Shown here piece after piece: positions 18,671-28,797 of a stretch of DNA of 64,000 nt (positions are counted from its first letter, which is position 1; the number at the start of each line of letters is the position of its first letter). The stretch is from Undaria pinnatifida (taxonomy: Eukaryota; Sar; Phaeophyceae; Laminariales; Alariaceae): assembly GCA_012845835.1 (NCBI GenBank), contig JABAKD010000012.1, forward strand, positions 13,803,195 to 13,867,194, given 5' to 3'. The translations under genes and the position numbers were made by a program. The notes under the pieces are model-generated. The model worked only from the letters and a program-made list of their open reading frames with translations. It was not told the DNA's origin and did not search any database.

Positions 18671-19468
18671 ACCCCCCCCGGGGGAGCTTGTGGAATGCCC
18701 GCTATCAAAGGCGTCGAGTGTTCCACACTAAACTCTAGTAGTCTGATGTCAGCCACGTCAAATTTTCTGCCTGTCAAGGGGGTGGAGGTGCCCGCAGTCT
18801 TTCGGCTCCCCGAATCCCGAACACAATTGCACAAGCCACACAATAGAATCTCATACCTGGTGCACATTATCCCGTATGTCAGTCACGACAACACCCTCCC
18901 TATATTGTTGTTTTGCCTTCCCCACAAAAAATATACCAGTCTCAGGCCGGTGCTAATGAAAGGCCAAAATTTTACCACAACTCTCGAAGATCCCAGCCAA
19001 ACTTTGCCTGGACGATCGTCTATGGGCCCGACTTTGTGATAATTTATTTTTGGAATTTTCCGATTTTAACGGGAAGAAATATTTATCGCGGCGATCTTGG
19101 CCAACATCTGCTTGATGAAGATCTGGACTACACGCGGCGTGTTTTCGTGTGCTCCACACATTTCGTTCGACGAAATCAACGACAGCGTCGTGAACTCTGA
19201 ATGTGGCGAGCTCGTTAGAGGCTCCGACCTTCCCTTAGTGTACAGTGCTCACTCAGGCCCGTGATTTGTGGCGGGCGCCGATCAGGCTTCTGTTGAAAAC
19301 ACATTTGGCGGCTGGTGTGTAGAAAATTGAAAATTGAGACACAATCCTCTATCGTTTCCCAACGGGCAAAAAATAGAACTTTGAGCGGGTTTGACGGAAG
19401 ACCACAGGACAACATAAGCAAAGTTTCACGCCCTAGGGCATGGGTCGAGATGAACTCTTCAGCGCTGA

Positions 19469-19780
19469 CACTTTCTTGTTTTTGCGCACTTCTACTTTCC
19501 GGCTTCTGGACAAGCCGTGGTGACAGGTGTCGTCCCTTCTCCCCCCCCGGTTCTTGCCTTTAATTTTTATCGCGCATAGGGTTCAGCAAACCCACAGCTC
19601 ATCGATTTTTTCATCGAGTGTCTTGCTAACTCACGCTCTCGCGCTTCCCGCAAGTCAATTTGTGCACAAGAAAAAGTCCCCACGAATTTATATGAGTATG
19701 CACTAGGGGGGGCTCGAAGTCATGAACTGACCTATACCAGGCTCGAGGATAACCTGATACGCCACCGGGGCGACCGGTCA
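19469..19780 (-). mobile_element. tRNA-derived SINE, family S1
   Basis: Minus-strand copy of the SINE at 26785-27080. Contains the complements of GACCACGGCTTGTCC, the GCGATAAAAA block, TGACTTGCGG, and the head GGTCGCCCCGGTGGCGTATC. The B-box region is degraded (GACTTCGAGCCCC). Confidence 0.85.
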
Positions 19781-20249
19781 AAAACGATTTGACCGACATT
19801 CGAACTCACGACAAGTCGACGAACACAGTTCGGGCCTCCCCTCAAGCCACTGCTGTATACCTACATTCATGTGACCTTGTCCGGAACGAAGAGGAGCGAT
19901 CGTGGGTTGTCTCTATCTCGAGATCGAAGGTCAACCGCGTTAGGTGGACAACGTTGATCAAGGCTTGATGAAAAAATGAAAACTTGACCACTTGGGCCGC
20001 ATGACAAAGAAAAGAGCCAGAAAAAATACAGTTTGATCGTTTTTTCCCATAGCGACCGTACTGGACATCTTTCAGCAAACAATTCCAAAAACAAGTTGGG
20101 AAAAAAATGGTCAAACTATCGGCTTTCCATTAGCACAGGCCTCAGGAGCACGTATATATACGTTGGAGTGGCTGTTGGAAGAATCGTTGAAACAACCAGC
20201 GAAATGCCTCCTGGGGTATGTTTAGATGTTCCTGGTATACAAAATGCAT

Positions 20250-20460
20250 CGCAACGACGGCTTGCTTCGGTTAGACGACCCGATCCCACCTTACTGCTAA
20301 GTCGTGATTTAATTTTCCTACTCATAGAAAGAGCACCACAACGACTTATTGCTTTGGTTAGATGACCCCGCCTTGCCGACTTGTGTTTTAATTTACCATT
20401 ACACCAAGTGCACCACAAAGGTTTATTGCTATGGCTAGACGACCCGCCTTACTGGGCTAT
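20250..20460 (-). pseudogene. Three tandem partial copies of the exon edge at 20491
   Basis: About 85 bp units repeating, on the minus strand, the end of the exon at 20491-20611 plus intron: the true RLTKASRCG is echoed as RLAIAINLCG, HLTKAISRCG and RLTEASRRCD, each followed by a TGGTGC or TGATGC and CTTTCTAT-like intron. The frames are interrupted by stops between units. Confidence 0.65.
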
Positions 20461-20490
20461 GTGTTGATTTTCCAAATATAGAAAGAGGAC

Positions 20491-20611
20491 CACAGCGGCT
20501 TGCCTTGGTTAGACGATCCGCCGTGCGCGTGGACAGGTGCACCACGGCCTGCCACTCTAGTAGCCGCTGGGTGGACACCGTCATCACGCTGTGCAAAATC
20601 CTTCGGGTTGT
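20491..20611 (-). CDS. Internal exon of an unidentified minus-strand gene
   Basis: CAG acceptor at 20612-20614 (minus strand), then an open frame beginning TTRRILHSVMTVSTQRLLEW and ending RTADRLTKASRC before a weak GTCC donor; the tandem copies downstream have GTGC there. Non-repetitive and phase 0 at its start, compatible with the phase-0 end of the exon at 21504-21740. No family recognised; donor position uncertain. Confidence 0.45.
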
Positions 20612-20635
20612 CTGGAACCGAAACGCCGCGGCGAA

Positions 20636-20720
20636 AGCAAGAGGGGGGAAGGGGGGGGTAAGGAGGGGAAGGGGGGTAGGGGGCGGTGGGCGGGGGTCGG
20701 GGGAGGGGGGGGGAAGCAGC
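20636..20720. repeat. G-rich low-complexity tract
   Basis: Purine-rich GGGGGAAGGGG-like sequence immediately before the 54-bp repeat. Long frames crossing it are compositional. Confidence 0.85.
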
Positions 20721-20740
20721 CAATACCAACGTCAGGGACA

Positions 20741-20843
20741 GGGACAAAAACAACGACACGGTCAAGCTCAAGGCCAAGAACAACAGCGGAAAGACAACAA
20801 CAACGACACGGTCAAGCTCAAGGCCAAGAACAACAGCGGAAAG

Positions 20844-20878
<35 letters not shown>
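20741..20878. repeat. 54-bp tandem repeat plus (CAA)n
   Basis: Two copies of a 54-bp unit containing ACACGGTCAAGCTCAAGGCC and AACAACAGCGGAAAGACAA, followed by about a dozen CAA triplets. Confidence 0.9.
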
Positions 20879-20959
20879 AAGGACCCCGGCGAACACCCGC
20901 ATCCCTCGCCGATGTCCCCCCCCCCCCTTCCCACACAAAAAAAAAGAACACTGCCTGTT

Positions 20960-21115
20960 CCTGGATCGCAGCTTCATCCACGTAACCCAACGCTTCATCT
21001 GTGGCACCCCCCTGAGCATCGGCTGTTCCTCCGTCAAACATTCCGTCTGGAGGTCATCGCCCGTCGCAGCGATGACCTCTATACGGTAGGGCTGACGGAG
21101 TAACAGCTGAAGGAG
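20960..21115 (-). CDS. Possible exon, strand uncertain
   Basis: On the minus strand, after a CAG at about 21116, a frame runs LLLRQPYRIEVIAATGDDLQ and on through TEEQPMLRG; a second minus frame over the last part reads TDEALGYVDEAAIQEQ. On the plus strand, a frame ends FRLEVIARRSDDLYTVGLTE and a stop. Coding texture is clear, but neither strand nor frame can be settled, and no good donor is visible. The position between two minus-strand exons favours minus. Confidence 0.35.
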
Positions 21116-21189
21116 CCCCATAAAGTAAGCCTTTCGGTGCCCATGTGTGCCGACCAAAAAAAGCGACGAGCGCGATCCAATCAAAAGCG

Positions 21190-21375
21190 TCTAATATAGG
21201 AAGGGCGCGCAGTATTGAAAGTTCGAGCATCGTCATGCTCCACGCGTGTCTTAGAGTTCGCACTCATCTCCTACCTGGAATTGCGTCGTGCGTTGGATGC
21301 TGCAATCGTCGTATGAAAAATGGATACCCAGGTATTTTTTATCGATAAATTTTCCGTCTCAAGTTCCAAAGGGAT
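21190..21375 (+). repeat. Dispersed repeat R3, copy 2
   Basis: See copy at 17960-18155: CTAATATAGGAAGGGCGCGCAG, TCGTCATGCTCCACGCGTGTC, CTGCAATCGTCGTAT and AAGTTCCAAAGGG in the same order. Confidence 0.55.
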
Positions 21376-21503
21376 TGGTTGAAAGGATTAAAACGTGGTC
21401 CAGGGGCAAGGATTGCCGGACAACATAAATTCGCCTCTCAACAAGAACAGCACGACTTCGCTCACAAAAGCGACTTTGCTCACAAGGCGATTTAGCACCT
21501 CAC

Positions 21504-21740
21504 CAAATACGGGAAGAGCTTGAAGGACTTCGCCAGCGTCTTCATGAAGTCTTTGTCGTCGTCCCCGTCCCCCCTCCCCCCTGCGCCCTCCTCGGATCGA
21601 ACAATGCGTCCCTGGCTGTCCACAAACACCCTTCCACCGGCCATATTGCTACCGTCCCCCAGCAGAAATCCCGGGGTGCCACTGCCGCTGGAGGTAGCGC
21701 CTCCTCGGTTGGACCTCCCCTCAGGTGCCTGGCCGTCGTC
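21504..21740 (-). CDS. Internal exon of an unidentified minus-strand gene
   Basis: Minus strand: CCGCAG acceptor, 237 bases (79 codons, phase 0 at both ends), then GTGAGG donor. The product is a disordered Gly/Ser linker (DDGQAPEGRS..) followed by a conserved-looking segment (FLLGDGSNMAGGRVFVDSQG, RIVRSEEG), an acidic spacer and an amphipathic end KDFMKTLAKSFKLFPYL. Perfect phase and both splice sites make this the best exon outside RPT2. The GRVFVDSQGRIVR segment looks like a regulatory or linker region; no family assigned. Confidence 0.65.
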
Positions 21741-21749
21741 CTGCGGGTT

Positions 21750-22250
21750 CCATTGGTCAGTGTTATCATCAACCGATAGCGATTATCAATCAACGATTAC
21801 CAAACAACGATCATCACCAACAATCGCCAACCATCGTCATTATCACCACCAAGCATTAGCGATGGCTCGTCAATCAACCATCAAAATGCTCAAGGACTGC
21901 GAACAAAAACAATCGCGACACACAACGTCAGTATTGTCACCAACATAGCAAGGGATCATGGATTGCTAATCAACGATTGATAATCAACAAATCACTAATC
22001 ACCAGCAATTGTCAACCATCATTGTCAATAATCAATAAACAAAAGCCATATGGAAAACTACACGTCAGGATTGTTGATCGCCACTGTATTGCAGTAAAAT
22101 GTGAAAACGCAGCAAAAAAAGCAACGAAATTCCAATATTTCTTTACTGATAGTAGAGTTGCTCATTTATATTCCGCCTTCGGCCACATAAAATACTGAAC
22201 CAGTCCGACCAAAAAATCACTATCACCTAACCAAAACCAAAACAACCCAA
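21750..22250. other. AT-rich CAAN-repeat sequence
   Basis: Irregular repeats of AATCANCNATTAN (for example ATCAACGATTACCAAACAACGATCATC split by variants) up to about 22030, then AT-rich unique sequence. Nothing coding is supported. Confidence 0.5.
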
Positions 22251-22675
22251 CCATGAAACGCAGAAAAGCGCTATCAATCACCAAACCAACGTCAGCTTGG
22301 CCAATCAGATCGCCCGTCCTTGCTTTCGAAACCACCCAAACCAAACCGATGAATTCACCCACTCAAGCGCGATATATTCCACTCTTAATCGTAAGCCTCT
22401 CGTACAAAAAACAGCACGACTCATTACCACGCTTGGGTGATGCGAAGGCTCAATATACTATTAATAGTGTATAGTATGCTAACAGGAAGTCAAAGACTAG
22501 TTGGTAGTTGGCTACGTATTGTTCTAAGCATTGACGTGGCACAGTGTAAAACAGTTCAACTGGTGCGTTTGTTTTAGTGTGGCTGGTGCGTTTGTGGCTG
22601 GCAGTGTGGTCTACCAGCATATTGATAAAATACTTTAAAGTCAGGTGGATAGCTTACTACACCCAACTAAAACTA

Positions 22676-22803
22676 CCAAGTAACCGCCAAGGTAACCGCC
22701 AAGATAAGGGCCAAGGTAACCATCAAGGTAACGGCGAGGGTAACCGCCAAGGTAACCGCTAACGTAACCGCCCAAGGGTAACCGCCAAGGTAACCGCCAA
22801 GTT
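22676..22803. repeat. 12-bp minisatellite GGTAACCGCCAA
   Basis: About ten units, mostly exact. Unit period 12, so frames across it read Gly-Asn-Arg-Gln repeats. Confidence 0.95.
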
Positions 22804-22949
22804 TAGTCACCTGACAGCCCTAGTGAACTTCAACTTGTGACTAGGATTGTGAAAGCGCGTGCACAGCTGTCGGCAGCACATTCCTGCTGGTACTGCTGCC
22901 CACTCACACTATCAAGAGGTGGTTCATACCAGCAAAACATACCGTTTAT

Positions 22950-23010
22950 ATATAGTAGTCGTACTGTAGTCATACTGTAGTCGTACTGTAGTCGTACTAG
23001 TGTAGTCATG
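22950..23010. repeat. 11-bp minisatellite TAGTCGTACTG
   Basis: Four to five units of TGTAGTCGTAC with T/C changes. Confidence 0.85.
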
Positions 23011-23049
23011 TCTGGGTTCCCGAAGCGTCAACATGTACCCTGGTATTAT

Positions 23050-23430
23050 ACCGTGGGGGGCTCCCAGTAGTGCCGGCAAGGCCAGCTCAACACACGTGCA
23101 CTACGCACGGCACCGGCACTATTGGGAATGGGGTTACTATAGAGTTCCGGTCGTGCCAAGCGATTTAACTGGCACTATAGAGAGCAGTGGCATTCAACTG
23201 GCACTATTGGCACCGTCCCAATGTATTACTAATAGCTTTTGGGCGAAACAGTCGCAGCCAGCTGTGAAGCAAGGCGTGCACTGCTTGATGTCGTGATTGG
23301 GGTTCCTGGCAGCGCGCGCGCAGTTGTCGCACAGGCGCACTGCTCGAACTTGCGACTAGGATTTGTGGACGCGCGTGCGCAGTTGTCGGCAGCATGGTCC
23401 TGCTGGTACTGCTGGGCGCTCACACTATCA
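23050..23430 (+). repeat. Half copy of the fold-back element FB
   Basis: Matches the left arm of the inverted element at 24131-25200: CGGCACTATTGGGAATGGGGTTACTATAGAG-like head (split here by variants), CGTGCCAAGCGATTTAACTGGCACTATAGAG, CTGTGAAGCAAGG, GATTGGGGTTCCTGGCAGCG, CGCAGTTGTCGCACAGGCGCAC. The internal 60-bp repeat is present about twice. Confidence 0.7.
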
Positions 23431-23548
23431 ACAACTGAGAGAAAAGTCCCAAACTGGCACCTGTTTCGCAGATATGTCTAGGTCTCTCCAAATGGTTACA
23501 ACGGGTAACCCCATTTAAGGCACCCCGTGACAAGCCGAAAAAAATGCT

Positions 23549-23640
23549 CTTAACCCCTTTGGAGCCCCCAAACCCCTCCCCAAACTGAATCCAAGTCATT
23601 TTTGTCCCCAAAAAGGGTTTCCAGTTGTAAAGGGGTTAAG
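23549..23640 (-). mobile_element. 92-bp TTAA-flanked MITE
   Basis: Ends CTTAACCCCTTT..AAAGGGGTTAAG, a perfect 12-bp terminal inverted repeat. If TTAA is taken as the target duplication, the element starts CCCCTTT, as in piggyBac-type elements. Relatives at 12990-13080, 39845-40100 and 46995-47085. It has no coding capacity. Confidence 0.65.
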
Positions 23641-23810
23641 TGCATTGTTCTTGTTAACAGCTTTAGTGGGCAATATACAGCTTTTAGTACAGGTGAACCT
23701 GTCGATTTGGCCACTCTCAAGTCCCGAATGCTTTTTATCTTGGTCGCTCTCAAAAAATGGAGGTACCCACTGTAATGCGTACAGTGGGGGGTTCTAAAAA
23801 CCTAACCCAT

Positions 23811-24112
23811 AGCCGGTCACCCCGTTGGCGTATCAGGTTATCCTCGAGCCTCGTATATTTCAGTTTTGTGAGTTCGAGTCCCCCCGAGTGTATACTAACA
23901 TAAATTCGTAGGGACTTTTCTCGTGAACAAATTGACTTGCGGAAATCGCGAGAGCGTGAGTTAGAAACACTCGATGAAAAATCGACGAGCAGTGGGATTG
24001 CTGGACCCTATGCGCGATAAAAATTGGAAAGCAAGAACCGGGGGGGAGAAGGGACGACACTCGTGACCACGGCTTGTCCAGAAGCTGGAAAGTAGAAGCG
24101 TGAAAAAAAAGC
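23811..24112 (+). mobile_element. tRNA-derived SINE, family S1
   Basis: Head CCCCGTTGGCGTATCAGG (A-box-like) and GAGTTCGAGTCC (B-box), then the S1 body through TGACTTGCGG, GCGATAAAAATTGG and GACCACGGCTTGTCC, to an A-rich tail (GTGAAAAAAAA). Confidence 0.9.
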
Positions 24113-24130
24113 GTTAGCATATGTCAGTCC

Positions 24131-25200
24131 AATACACGGGCACTATTCAGGGCACCGGCACTATTGGGGATAGGGTTACTGCTGTTAAGAGAGCTCCCGT
24201 CGTGCCGAGCGATTTAACCGGCACTATAGAGCAGCGACACTATTCCCGGCACTATTGGGAGCCCCCCACTGCACGACTAATAGCTGCCGAGTGAAACCGC
24301 TGCGGCTAACTGTGAAGCAAGGCGCACTGCTTTATGTTGTGATTGGGGTTCCTGGCAGCGCGATCGCAGTTATCGCACAGGCGTACTGTATGAAGTTGCC
24401 TTCAGGGTCTTCCGGCATCTCGTGTGCAGTTGTCGCATAGGCGCACAGCTTGGCGTTTGTGATCAGACGTCCTGGTAGCGTGTGCGCAATTGTCGCATAG
24501 GCGCGCAGCTTGACGTTTGTGGCTAAACTTCATGCCAGCGAGAGCTCAGTGGTAGCAACAACTGCGCATACGCTGCCATGAGCCCTAATCACACCTTCAG
24601 GCCGCACGCCTGTACGACAACTGCGCATGTGCTGCCAGGAACCCTAGGGACAATTTCACGCGCCGTGCGCTTATTTTGACAACAGCGCGCGCGCTTAGCC
24701 CAACCACAACTTCAAGAATTCCGCCTATACGACAACTGCGCACGAGGTGCCAGAGAACCCCAACGTCGTGTCTGTGAGACCACTGCGCTCGCGCTGCCAG
24801 GAATCCCAATTGCAACTACAAGTTGGACCTCTATGTGACAACCGCGCACGCGTAGCCAGGAACATTAACCACAGCTACAAGCTGTGCACCTCTGTGACAA
24901 CTGCGCACGCGCTGCCGGCAACCCCAATGACAGCCTCAAGCAGTGCGCGTTCCTTCACAGTTTGCCGCAACTGCTTCATCTCTGCTTCATCTTGCACCTA
25001 TAGGGGGGTTGGGTCTCCCAATAGTGCCACTGCCCTCTATAGTGCTACTGCCCTCTACAGTGCCACTGCCCTCTATAGTGACGGTGGAACCGCTTGGCAC
25101 GACTGGAACTCTATAAAGTAACTACGTATAGCAGCCCTATTCCCAACAGTGCCGGTGCCCTGAATAGTGCCGGTATATTGGGCTGGCACATACCGGCATT
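24131..25200. mobile_element. Fold-back (inverted-repeat) element FB with internal 60-bp repeats
   Basis: Left arm about 24131-24540 and right arm about 24570-25200 are imperfect inverted copies. Outer ends share GGGCACCGGCACTATTG.. / inverse, then GTCGTGCCAAGCG, CACTATAGAG, CTGTGAAG. Each arm contains several 55-60 bp tandem units around GGGGTTCCTGGCAGCGCG and GCAGTTGTCGCACAGGCGCAC, in opposite orientation on the two sides of about 24560. No protein is encoded. A half copy lies at 23050-23430. Confidence 0.7.
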
Positions 25201-26080
25201 CTACTGGGAACCTCCCACAGTACGTAATAACCCTTTTGCTGTTATTTTAAAACCAAACAAATGAGTTATAAATCTTCACAAATAGCAATACTTCTGTAAA
25301 CGTGCGGCCGGAATATCACGCAGCTTGTAGAGATGAGTATCGACCATTACGTTGATCGAGCTCACAGCTGACGTGCTTGAAACATTTTTATCAAATGAGT
25401 TTTTCGCTCGCATCAACCACATGTCTGTGTGAGCGCGTCGCGCACAGCAGAACGACTGGGATCACGCTACACCCATTTAGTGCGACTCCTTGCGTATCAC
25501 TTTGGGCACCATAGATATCATTCCCCAACTAAGCACGTGGCCAACGCTGCTATCAACATTTCTTGGTCATCAACTTTCCCCTCTGATGGTGTACTATAGA
25601 ACTAACTATACCCTCGTTTGGGGTTGCCCGTGGTAACTTTTTTCTATTAGCTTTCAAGAGTCTTTAATGCCCTTCGTTCGTTTGCCCATTTTTTTCAGCT
25701 TTTCGGCTGGCTTTGCACTGTTTTAGGTCTGGCATTCACGTCTATCTCTATCTTCGCTGTTGCTGCTGCTGCTGCTTCTGTTGCTGCTGCCCTGCAGAAG
25801 TTTGCTGCTCCGCTACTGCTGAGGCCCTGAGTAGGGGTGGGGCGCATATACCCTTATTTCTTGCGTCACCCCCGTTTGGCCTGCTTGCTGTGTGGGCTAG
25901 CTTTCTAGGTACGCACCTTCAACGCGCACCATGAGTACTACATATATTGTTCGGAATCCTTTCTTCACCGCCGCAGGGAAAACATGCAAATCACTTCAAA
26001 TCAAGCCGGAAAATGGGGTGAAACAACTGCAACAAGAAGCATCGCTATTAACAGCACAAAACGAAACAAAAACAAAAAGT
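25200..26080. other. Non-coding stretch
   Basis: No gene supported. A (GCT/TGC)n run at 25760-25790 and a dispersed short repeat at about 25310-25400 (GATGAGTATCGACCA, CTCACAGCTG), also at 27130-27185 and 30910-30960. Confidence 0.45.
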
Positions 26081-26086
26081 CATTAC

Positions 26087-26225
26087 CATGTCGTCCAAGG
26101 AGTCCAAGATGACCTCGTTCACCATAGGCGCAGCCACCACCAAACCCGACCTCATGATGGTCAGAGTTAAGCGCCGGGGCGTGAGGTGGGCGAACGGGTC
26201 CTTACGGTCGCAAAGCAGCTTCCGC
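26087..26225 (-). CDS. Internal exon of an unidentified minus-strand gene
   Basis: Minus strand: ACAAG acceptor, one base plus 46 codons, then GTAATG donor. Reads RKLLCDRKDPFAHLTPRRLT.. then TIMRSGLVVAAPMVNEVILD.. ending DSLDDM. The mixture of basic, Pro and conserved hydrophobic residues, no repeats and a clean phase-0 end argue for real coding. The start of this exon is copied at 26390-26450 with an in-frame stop. The product is not recognised. The plus-strand frame here (MSSKESKMTSFTIGAA..) is considered a shadow. Confidence 0.5.
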
Positions 26226-26389
26226 CTTGTCCCGTTATAGCCGTAGTCATGTGTGTGCGGAGCAAGGGTTTGCGATGGGGCAGGGTGGGGGCATGTTCAG
26301 ACGAAACAACTAGAGCGGACGTGGGGCAGGATGGAGGTACGTTTAGACAAAAAAACAATGTCGGACTGGAGGGTGGGGCAGGGCGAACG

Positions 26390-26450
26390 TACATTCAGAC
26401 GAAAGGGTCATTTCAGTCACACAGCAGCTTCCGCCTTGTCCCGTTGACCA
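26390..26450 (-). pseudogene. Partial copy of the acceptor edge of the exon at 26087-26225
   Basis: Minus strand: ACGGGACAAG then RKLLCD, a stop, and NDPF, matching RKLLCDRKDPF. The surrounding intron-side sequence (TGTGTGCG, GGGCAGGGTGGG, TTCAGACGAAA) is repeated two to three times across 26250-26550. Confidence 0.7.
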
Positions 26451-26617
26451 GTGTCGTAATGGTGTGCGCGCGGCGCCACCGTTTGCGGTTGGGCAGGGTG
26501 GGAAACGTTTGTGGCCGGGCAGGGTGGGGATACGTTCAGACAAAAGCTTCAGAGCTAGGTAGGAGAGCACAATCGTCACAGTGAGGGAGGCAAGCGCCAT
26601 CGTCAAAGGTCGATGGA

Positions 26618-26648
26618 AAGGGGTCGGGGCGGGGGGGGGGGGGGGGGC
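26618..26648. repeat. Poly(G) run
   Basis: G-rich tract with about 19 uninterrupted G. Confidence 0.9.
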
Positions 26649-26784
26649 TTATCTGCTAACTGGCTCTGGGCCCGGGAAAGGGGGCAGAGCAAACCTATTC
26701 GCTAACTGATCCCTACCTAGCACCCACATTTCTGGGTTGAATCTATAGACTATACATATACAGTCCGAGTCGGGTTATTATAAG

Positions 26785-27080
26785 ACCGGTCGCCCCGGTG
26801 GCGTATCAGGTTATCCTCGAGCCTGGTATAGGTCAGTTTCGTGAGTTCGAGCCCCGCCGAGTGCATACTCGTATACTTGTGGACAAATTGACTTGCGGAA
26901 AGCGCGAGGGCGTGAGTTAGCGCCACTGGATGAACAATCGACGAGCAGTGGGATTGCTGAACCCTATGCGCGATAAAAATTGAAGGCAAGAACCGGGGGG
27001 GAGAAGGGATGACACCTGTGACCACGGCTTGTCCATAAGCTGGAAAGTTAAAGTGTGCAAAAAAAGAAGGAAAAAAAAAA
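26785..27080 (+). mobile_element. tRNA-derived SINE, family S1 (best-preserved copy)
   Basis: GGTCGCCCCGGTGGCGTATC head, A-box-like TGGCGTATCAGG, B-box GAGTTCGAGCCC about 50 bp later, then a body of about 210 bp ending GACCACGGCTTGTCC, a short linker and an A-rich tail (AAAAAAAGAAGGAAAAAA) running into (TA)n. The length and organisation are those of a tRNA-headed, poly(A)-tailed SINE. Confidence 0.9.
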
Positions 27081-27680
27081 TATATATATATATCAGGTAT
27101 GTACTACTGTAGTATGCTATAATATACAAAGATGAGTTTCGACAAATTCTTCGATCTCACAGCTGGAGTGTTTTGTCATTTTTTATAATATACCTGGTAG
27201 ACTGTTAATAGTACCAGCAAATACGCCCATTTTCGGTAGTTGGCGAGGGGCAGACAAAGGCTCATCACTTTGACTAAAAGGAGGATACGGTATGGTACCA
27301 TGTTACGAACGGTATACTAATATGGTACGGATATGGTACCATACTAATATATGGTACCCGGTACTGATATACATCTGCTTACAAATATCGATCTCCTGAG
27401 AGGCCCTGAGAGGCCTCCACTTTTCTCGCTTCCCACACTAACTTCAAGACATTCTCCTCTCCGAACGGCTGAGCGGGCTGGGATGCCTGAAACAACGCTT
27501 CTCAGTGCCTTTCTTTTCTTTTCAAAATTCCAGTTTAAAGTCCTTTTTGGGGGGAAGTTGAAATTTTTGCTTCCCCTATGTTTGAAACTCCTGTTTTTTG
27601 GGAGTAGCACACATACTACTTGTACCTGGACAACGTCTCCTTTCGTTACTTACGGGACGGTCCAGCTTGTCTTTGAACAA

Positions 27681-28110
27681 AGCTTTCATCATACCAGAGG
27701 CCCCAATCTGATGATATCAGGTCGGCTCATCACATCATCATCAGCTCAGCTCCGCACAGCAGCGCACAGCAGCGCTAGCTCCGCAGCGCGGCGCCATGCA
27801 GTGCCGTTCCCTGGCGTGCCCTGCCGTGCCTTCCTGTGCGGTGCGGTACTGTGCGATGCTGTGCAGTGCTGTGCCGTGTTGTGCCGTGGTGAGTGCTTCG
27901 CTGTAGACACTCTCATTTTGATGAATCACAATAAAGATGCACCCCCAACTCGGGTCAGCCCACAGCAATATATAGGTCACAGCAGCGCAACGCCGTGCGG
28001 AAGCTTTAATCATACCAGAGGTCGCAGCCTGATGATATCAGCTTGGCTCATCACATCATCAGCTCAGCTCCGCCCAGCAGCGCACAGCAGCAGCGCTAGC
28101 TCAGCAGCGC
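27681..28110. repeat. Direct duplication around a CTGTGC/AGCGC-rich tract
   Basis: 27681-27795 and 28003-28110 share TCATACCAGAGG, CTGATGATATCAG, GGCTCATCACATCATC and AGCTCAGCTCCGC.CAGCAGCGCACAGCAG in the same order. Between them lies a GTGC-rich stretch (27825-27890). Confidence 0.8.
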
Positions 28111-28266
28111 AGCGATAGCTCAGCAACGCAGCGATAGCTCAGCAGCGCAGCGATAGCTCAGCAGCGCAGCGATAGCTCAGCAGCGCAGCGACAGCTCAGC
28201 AGCGCAGCGATAGCTCAGCAGCGCAGCGGTAGCTCAGCAGCGCAGCGATAGCTCAGCAGCGCAACA
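28085..28266. repeat. 19-bp minisatellite AGCTCAGCAGCGCAGCGAT
   Basis: About nine to ten near-identical tandem units. Confidence 0.95.
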
Positions 28267-28797
28267 GGGCAACTGTTAAATAGCTCTGCACAAGCAGCTC
28301 TTGGCATTATCAATTCGCTAGTCGCACCAAATCACGGGCCTCTTCTTTCTGCCCCCTTTACGTACATGTTTTAGTTGCATTCTTCCTTGTGCGAGCGAAG
28401 CGGGCGGCGTCAGCCGCCCGCCGAGCGGAGCACTTGTAGTACCATACTACAATAATACACGGCACTGATAAGGTACCATATTGATAGGGCACTGATAAGG
28501 TACCATACGGACCGGAAAGGAAATTGTAACATGCACTGCTGTGCACTGATATGGTGCTATTTACCGAGGATGTGTATTTCCCGGTAGCGGTAATTACCCG
28601 AAATCGATCGGGCTTGAGGAAAAAATATTTTGCAGAGGAATTCCTCACGTCCCCTATCCCCGGGCTAGAAAAGCCTCCATGTAGAATGTACACCGCTGTT
28701 AGTTTTATCGACGCTGTACGGCTGTGCAGCAGAGGAGCAACCCGCTAGGCGTCTTATGCCGGGCGGAGTCATGGAAGTGATACAAATAAACAACTAT

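Noticed and set aside
20457-21103. Long open frames of 170-194 codons on both strands
   Set aside because: They run through a G-rich tract and CAA repeats; only the parts at 20491-20611 and 20960-21115 have real coding texture.
22676-22803. CRISPR-like array
   Set aside because: A plain 12-bp minisatellite without spacers, in a eukaryotic genome.
26186-26606. Plus-strand frame of 132 codons
   Set aside because: Spans repeated intron-side sequence; the minus-strand exon at 26087-26225 with its edge copy explains the region better.
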